Source of the DNA: CAMCXE01 sp046347475
Lineage (GTDB): Bacteria; Pseudomonadota; Gammaproteobacteria; Pseudomonadales; Cellvibrionaceae
DNA: 64,000 bases
Direction: 5' to 3'
NCBI GenBank assembly: GCA_046347475.1
Contig: JAXMGD010000003.1
Span: 1-64,000, forward strand
The position numbers and the translations under genes were made by a program. Below the pieces are notes generated by a model. It did no database searches. It saw only the letters and a list, made by a program, of their open reading frames with translations, and had not been told where the DNA came from. Shown piece after piece: positions 60,204 through 64,000 of this stretch. The first letter of the stretch is position 1. Every line of letters begins with the position of its first letter.

Positions 60204-62102
60204 TCAGGCCGAACCAATGCTCAAGAGCGCTAAGCGCTCATTGATTTGCCGCTCAATACCCGCCTCGTCCAAGCCGATTTTGGCCAATTGTTGCTCCCGG
60301 CGGGCGTGGTCAATATTTTGATCGGGCAGGCCCAGCTGCAACAGCGGCACCACCAAACCCTCAGCGGCTAAAAACTCCGCCACGGCGGAGCCTGCGCCGC
60401 CCATGATGCTGCCCTCTTCTAAACTTACCAACAGGCTCACCTGGGCGAGCTGCTGGCGAATCAGGGCGGTATCTAGGGGTTTAATCCAGCGCATATCACA
60501 CAGAGCAAAACCCCTGCGCTGGGCTATGGCCTGGGCCTCTGGCAGCAATACACCAAAGTTGAGCAGGGCAACCTGCTGCCCGGACAACACCTGGCGGCCG
60601 ACCCCCACGGCCAAAGGGGCTGCGGTGGGATTGAGGGGTGCCCCTGGCCCATTGCCACGGGGGTAGCGCACGGCGGCGGGGCCGGGGTGCTGGTAGGCGG
60701 CGTTGAGCAGCTGGTAACACTCCTGCTCGTCGCTGGGGGCGGCGAGGATCAGCTCCGGCACACAGCGCAAAAAGGCTATATCCAAATTGCCCGCGTGGGT
60801 GGGGCCGTCTTCGCCCACCAGGCCTGCGCGGTCTATGGCGAGGGTGACATCGAGTTTTTGAATACAGATGTCGTGCACCAGTTGGTCGTAGGCGCGTTGT
60901 AAAAAGGTGGAGTAGATGGCCACCACAGGTTTTAAGCCTTCGCAGGCGAGGCCCGCCGCCAGAGTGAGGGCGTGTTGTTCAGCTATGGCCACATCGTAAT
61001 AACGCGCCGGGAACTGCTCAGAAAAGGCCACCATGCCGGAGCCTTCGCGCATGGCTGGGGTGATGCCGATCAAGCGCTGATCCGCCCCTGCGGTATCGCA
61101 CAGCCACTGGCCAAACACCTCTTGGTATTTCAGGCGCGGTTGTTTGAATACCGGTTTAGGCGCGCGGTTGGCCGGTTCTATTTTGTTCAGCGCGTGGTAA
61201 CCCACTGGGTCTTGCTCGGCCGGGGCAAAGCCTTTGCCTTTTTGCGTGATGATGTGCAGCAGCTTGGGGCCGGGGATTTCACTTAGGTTTTTTAAATCGT
61301 GGCTGAGGCGCGCTATGTCGTGGCCGTCGATGGGGCCGACGTAATAAAAGCCCAGTTCTTCAAACAGGGTACCGGGGGATACCATGCCCTTCATGTGTTC
61401 TTCGGTTTTGCGCATAAATTCGGCCGTTTGCGGCAGGCGCATGAGTAGTTTTTTGCTGCCCTGACGAAAAGAGGTGTAGAGCTTACTGGCCCAGATGCGC
61501 GAGAAATAATCGGCCAGGCCTCCCACATTGGGGGAGATGGACATGTTGTTGTCGTTGAGCACCACCAGCATATCCGCCTTGGCGTGGGCGGCGTGGGTGA
61601 GGGCTTCGAAGGCGATACCGGCGGTCATGGCGCCATCGCCAATCACCGCCACAGTTTTGCGCGCCTGGCCCTGGTGGGCGGCGCCTAAGGCCATGCCTAA
61701 AGCCGCGCTGATGGAAGTGCTGGAGTGGCCGACGCCGAAGGTGTCGTAGGGGCTTTCGCTGCGTTTGGGGAAACCCGCTATACCGCCGGCCTGGCGGATG
61801 CTGGCCATGGCCTCGCGGCGGCTGGTGAGAATTTTATGCGGGTAGGTTTGATGGCCCACATCCCACACCAGGCGATCCTCCGGCGTGTTAAACACATAGT
61901 GCAGGGCGATAGTCAGCTCCACCACACCAAGGCCAGCGCCAAAGTGGCCGCCGGTTTGCCCTACGGTGTAGAGCAAAAACTCGCGCAGTTCGCGGGCTAA
62001 CAGGGGCAGTTGTTTTTCCGGCAAGAGGCGTAAATCGGCGGGGCTTTCCAGGCTATCGAGGAGGGGCGTTAAAGGCCGTTGCAGAGGTATTTGTTCAAAC
62101 AT
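60204..62102 (-). CDS. dxs: 1-deoxy-D-xylulose-5-phosphate synthase
   Basis: A 632-residue thiamine-diphosphate enzyme (E. coli 620) that condenses pyruvate with glyceraldehyde-3-phosphate in the first step of the MEP isoprenoid pathway. Motifs: VGQTGGHFGAGLGVVELTIA, GHSSTSISAALGM, the ThDP/Mg motif GDGAMTAGIAFEAL...NDNNMSIS, and EDGPTHAG with the proton-relay His. It usually follows xseB-ispA; here neither is beside it. ATG 62102 is preferred; a GTG four codons upstream is open. No SD is obvious. Confidence 0.97.
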   Translation of the reverse strand: MFEQIPLQRPLTPLLDSLESPADLRLLPEKQLPLLARELREFLLYTVGQTGGHFGAGLGVVELTIALHYVFNTPEDRLVWDVGHQTYPHKILTSRREAMASIRQAGGIAGFPKRSESPYDTFGVGHSSTSISAALGMALGAAHQGQARKTVAVIGDGAMTAGIAFEALTHAAHAKADMLVVLNDNNMSISPNVGGLADYFSRIWASKLYTSFRQGSKKLLMRLPQTAEFMRKTEEHMKGMVSPGTLFEELGFYYVGPIDGHDIARLSHDLKNLSEIPGPKLLHIITQKGKGFAPAEQDPVGYHALNKIEPANRAPKPVFKQPRLKYQEVFGQWLCDTAGADQRLIGITPAMREGSGMVAFSEQFPARYYDVAIAEQHALTLAAGLACEGLKPVVAIYSTFLQRAYDQLVHDICIQKLDVTLAIDRAGLVGEDGPTHAGNLDIAFLRCVPELILAAPSDEQECYQLLNAAYQHPGPAAVRYPRGNGPGAPLNPTAAPLAVGVGRQVLSGQQVALLNFGVLLPEAQAIAQRRGFALCDMRWIKPLDTALIRQQLAQVSLLVSLEEGSIMGGAGSAVAEFLAAEGLVVPLLQLGLPDQNIDHARREQQLAKIGLDEAGIERQINERLALLSIGSA

Positions 62103-62305
62103 GAGGCAGTACACACATAGGATAGACCCCAGCCTGGCCTGGGCAGCCGGTCATTGTATGTGGCAGGTGCGGGCATGGGAAGTTGAAAACCGGCCAAGCG
62201 CTGATTAATCGCCGTTTTGCAGCGCCGGGCTGCGCCAGAGCCTGAGAATATTCCCGCAGTGGCCTACACTTTAGGCACCTTAAGAATTTTCGGAAAGCAC
62301 GAGCC

Positions 62306-63964
62306 ATGACGGATGCGCCCAATGCCTGGCGGGAGAAATACCTGGATGCCCTGGATGAACACGAGCGCCTGGAGGCGCGCCTGGATGAATGCCAGAGCGC
62401 CCTGCGGCGGGCCTATATCCACCTAAGCGCGGCGGTTTCCGGGCAGAACTCCGAGCTGGATACCGCCCTATTGCAGGCGCGGGACCGCTTAAAACCCGGC
62501 GCCAAAAGCGACTTTAGCGCCGCCCTGCAAAAAGTGGAAAAACACCTGGAGACGCTGGAAACCTTTCAGGCCCAGCAGAAGAACCTGGGCCTTAGCGCCC
62601 TGTTAAATGCCTGCCACAGCCTGCGCCGCCTGCGCTTGCCCAAGCCGACGCTGCAGCAGCTCAACCAATTCATTCAGCGCCTGGAGCGGGAGATCACCAA
62701 CCCGGCCGTGCTCGCCCGCGCTTTGGAAGACTGGCAACAACTGCTGGAGCAGGCCCTGGCCGCAGCCGCCCTGCCCGATGTCAGCCTCTGGCAGCGCCTG
62801 CGCGGTGGGCGCCGCCTACCGGCGGATGAGCCCCCCGCGCAGAGCGATTTTTACCAGACCATTCCAGCCGCCCCCGCCCAGGCCACTGCCGAACCTGAGT
62901 TACAGCTGGATGACTTCACCAATAAATCCCAGGTGCCTATCGACCAACAGCCGGTGGCCGAGCATATAGCGGCGGTGCTGCAACAGCTGCTGGATTTGCT
63001 CAACCCCACCGAAAACCTCCTGCCCCGCGTCACCGACCTGCGCGAGCGCATCGATGGGGGCCTGAGCTGGCAACAACTGGGCGAAGCCTTGGAAGAATTG
63101 CGCGACCTTTTCTCCCAGGCCTCCTCCTCGCTGGACAGCGAACTGACCGATTACCTAGAGCGGGTGAACGACGATTTGGCGCAAATCTGCCAACAGTTGG
63201 GCAATGTACTGGCGGTGAGCAGCCAGTCCACAGCCCTGGCAGAACCCCTCAATCAATTGGCGCAGAGTGTTAAAAACGCCACCGATTTAGAGAGCCTCAA
63301 GCGGGAGGTAAGCGCCCAAATCTCCGGCATTCACTCGGCCTTGCGCCAGCTGGCCAACCCCTGGCAGGAAGAACTGCCGAAGCTGCTCGAGCGCCTGCAA
63401 GTGATGGAGCAGCAGTCCCAGCACACCCAAAAACTGCTGGAGCGCGAGCGCCTGCGCGCCACCTTCGACAGCCTCACCGAACTGCCCAACCGGGAGGCCT
63501 TTAACCAGCGCATCAAGCTCGAATGGCAGCGCTACAAACGCTACGGCCAAGGCTTAACCCTGGCCATTTGCGACATAGACCACTTCAAACGCTTCAACGA
63601 CCAGTTCGGCCACCAGGTGGGCGATAGGGTATTAAAACTGGTGAGTAAAGCCCTGGCCAAACGCCTGCGGGAAGTGGACTTTGTGGCCCGCTACGGCGGC
63701 GAGGAGTTTGTGGTGATTCTGCCTCAAACGCCTCTGCCCAACGCCTTAAAAACCCTCGATAAAATCCGCGCCGCCATAGCGGGTCTCGCCTTTCGCTTTC
63801 GCGATGAACCAGTGAACATCAGCCTCTCCTTTGGCTTGGCCTTTAGCCTGGATGCCGAGAGCGCCAGCGAGCTGTTTGCCCGCGCCGATGAAGCCCTCTA
63901 CGCCGCCAAAAGCGCTGGCCGCAACTGCTGTAAAACCTGGAGCAAACCAACCGGTGCCCAGTAG
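62306..63964 (+). CDS. Diguanylate cyclase with a long helical N-terminus
   Basis: A 552-residue soluble protein. The first ~375 residues are Leu/Gln/Glu-rich helices with coiled-coil character; no known sensor domain was recognised. The C-terminal GGDEF domain (~385-540) has ATFDSLTELPNREAFNQRI, CDIDHFKRFNDQFGHQVGD and the active loop GGEEF (464-468). RxxD (455-458), five residues upstream, is the inhibitory I-site. It should make c-di-GMP and be feedback-inhibited. It may supply the PilZ-MCP protein of this window. Transcribed alone, divergent from dxs. Confidence 0.93.
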   Translation: MTDAPNAWREKYLDALDEHERLEARLDECQSALRRAYIHLSAAVSGQNSELDTALLQARDRLKPGAKSDFSAALQKVEKHLETLETFQAQQKNLGLSALLNACHSLRRLRLPKPTLQQLNQFIQRLEREITNPAVLARALEDWQQLLEQALAAAALPDVSLWQRLRGGRRLPADEPPAQSDFYQTIPAAPAQATAEPELQLDDFTNKSQVPIDQQPVAEHIAAVLQQLLDLLNPTENLLPRVTDLRERIDGGLSWQQLGEALEELRDLFSQASSSLDSELTDYLERVNDDLAQICQQLGNVLAVSSQSTALAEPLNQLAQSVKNATDLESLKREVSAQISGIHSALRQLANPWQEELPKLLERLQVMEQQSQHTQKLLERERLRATFDSLTELPNREAFNQRIKLEWQRYKRYGQGLTLAICDIDHFKRFNDQFGHQVGDRVLKLVSKALAKRLREVDFVARYGGEEFVVILPQTPLPNALKTLDKIRAAIAGLAFRFRDEPVNISLSFGLAFSLDAESASELFARADEALYAAKSAGRNCCKTWSKPTGAQ

Positions 63965-64000
63965 GCAAGCCAGGTGCAGCGCGCCAGTACACAGTCTTGG

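Overview
The window looks like chromosomal DNA of a polysaccharide-degrading gammaproteobacterium, most likely Cellvibrio or a close relative (Cellvibrionaceae). This is inferred from a secreted GH9 endoglucanase with an all-serine linker and a CBM60-like module, a lipoprotein with a 42-serine linker, and the gammaproteobacterial gene set tsaC-dprA-lysM // def-fmt-rsmB-trkA. No rRNA, tRNA, CRISPR array, intact transposase or phage gene was seen.

Layout. 0-2.5 kb: the end of an HvfC/BufC-type gene (bufferin-like RiPP maturation), a LysR regulator, a DoxX membrane protein and a small basic protein. 2.5-9.3 kb: dispersed repeats, then a minus-strand block with rtcB behind a leader-peptide/terminator region, a stand-alone GyrB-like ATPase, a WapI-like small protein, a J-domain protein and ilvD. 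9.3-14.6 kb: A+T-rich accessory DNA with a HEPN-like protein, a lipoprotein, two membrane proteins (one a CPBP protease) and long non-coding stretches. 14.6-22.2 kb: GH9 cellulase, nhaR, an HPF-like/htpX/TerC stress cluster and a two-domain DUF3237 lipoprotein. 22.6-29.5 kb: BaeSR-like two-component system followed by an RND efflux adaptor and pump.

29.6-40.5 kb is housekeeping: lptE-holA, then on the minus strand aroE, hemF, tsaC, dprA and a LysM protein, and divergently def-fmt-rsmB-trkA. 41-49.5 kb: MFS transporter, YceI protein, hybrid histidine kinase, Ser/Thr kinase-sulfatase-modifying-factor fusion and a hydratase. 49.9-64 kb: tex, an MCP with a PilZ domain, a YjbR protein, a predicted outer-membrane protein with a MITE at its stop codon, a large lipoprotein, dxs and a diguanylate cyclase.

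Most striking are (1) four copies of a ~100-130 bp palindromic element whose arms differ between copies but stay self-complementary, (2) a likely IS5-type MITE with TTAG duplications sitting exactly on a stop codon, (3) the rtcB leader with a 9-codon peptide and terminator, (4) the GyrB-like ATPase / WapI-like / J-domain block, and (5) a 15-bp tandem repeat containing the stop codon of a hybrid kinase. Start codons were moved from the longest open frame where a Shine-Dalgarno (SD) sequence or family length argued for it; each case is noted.
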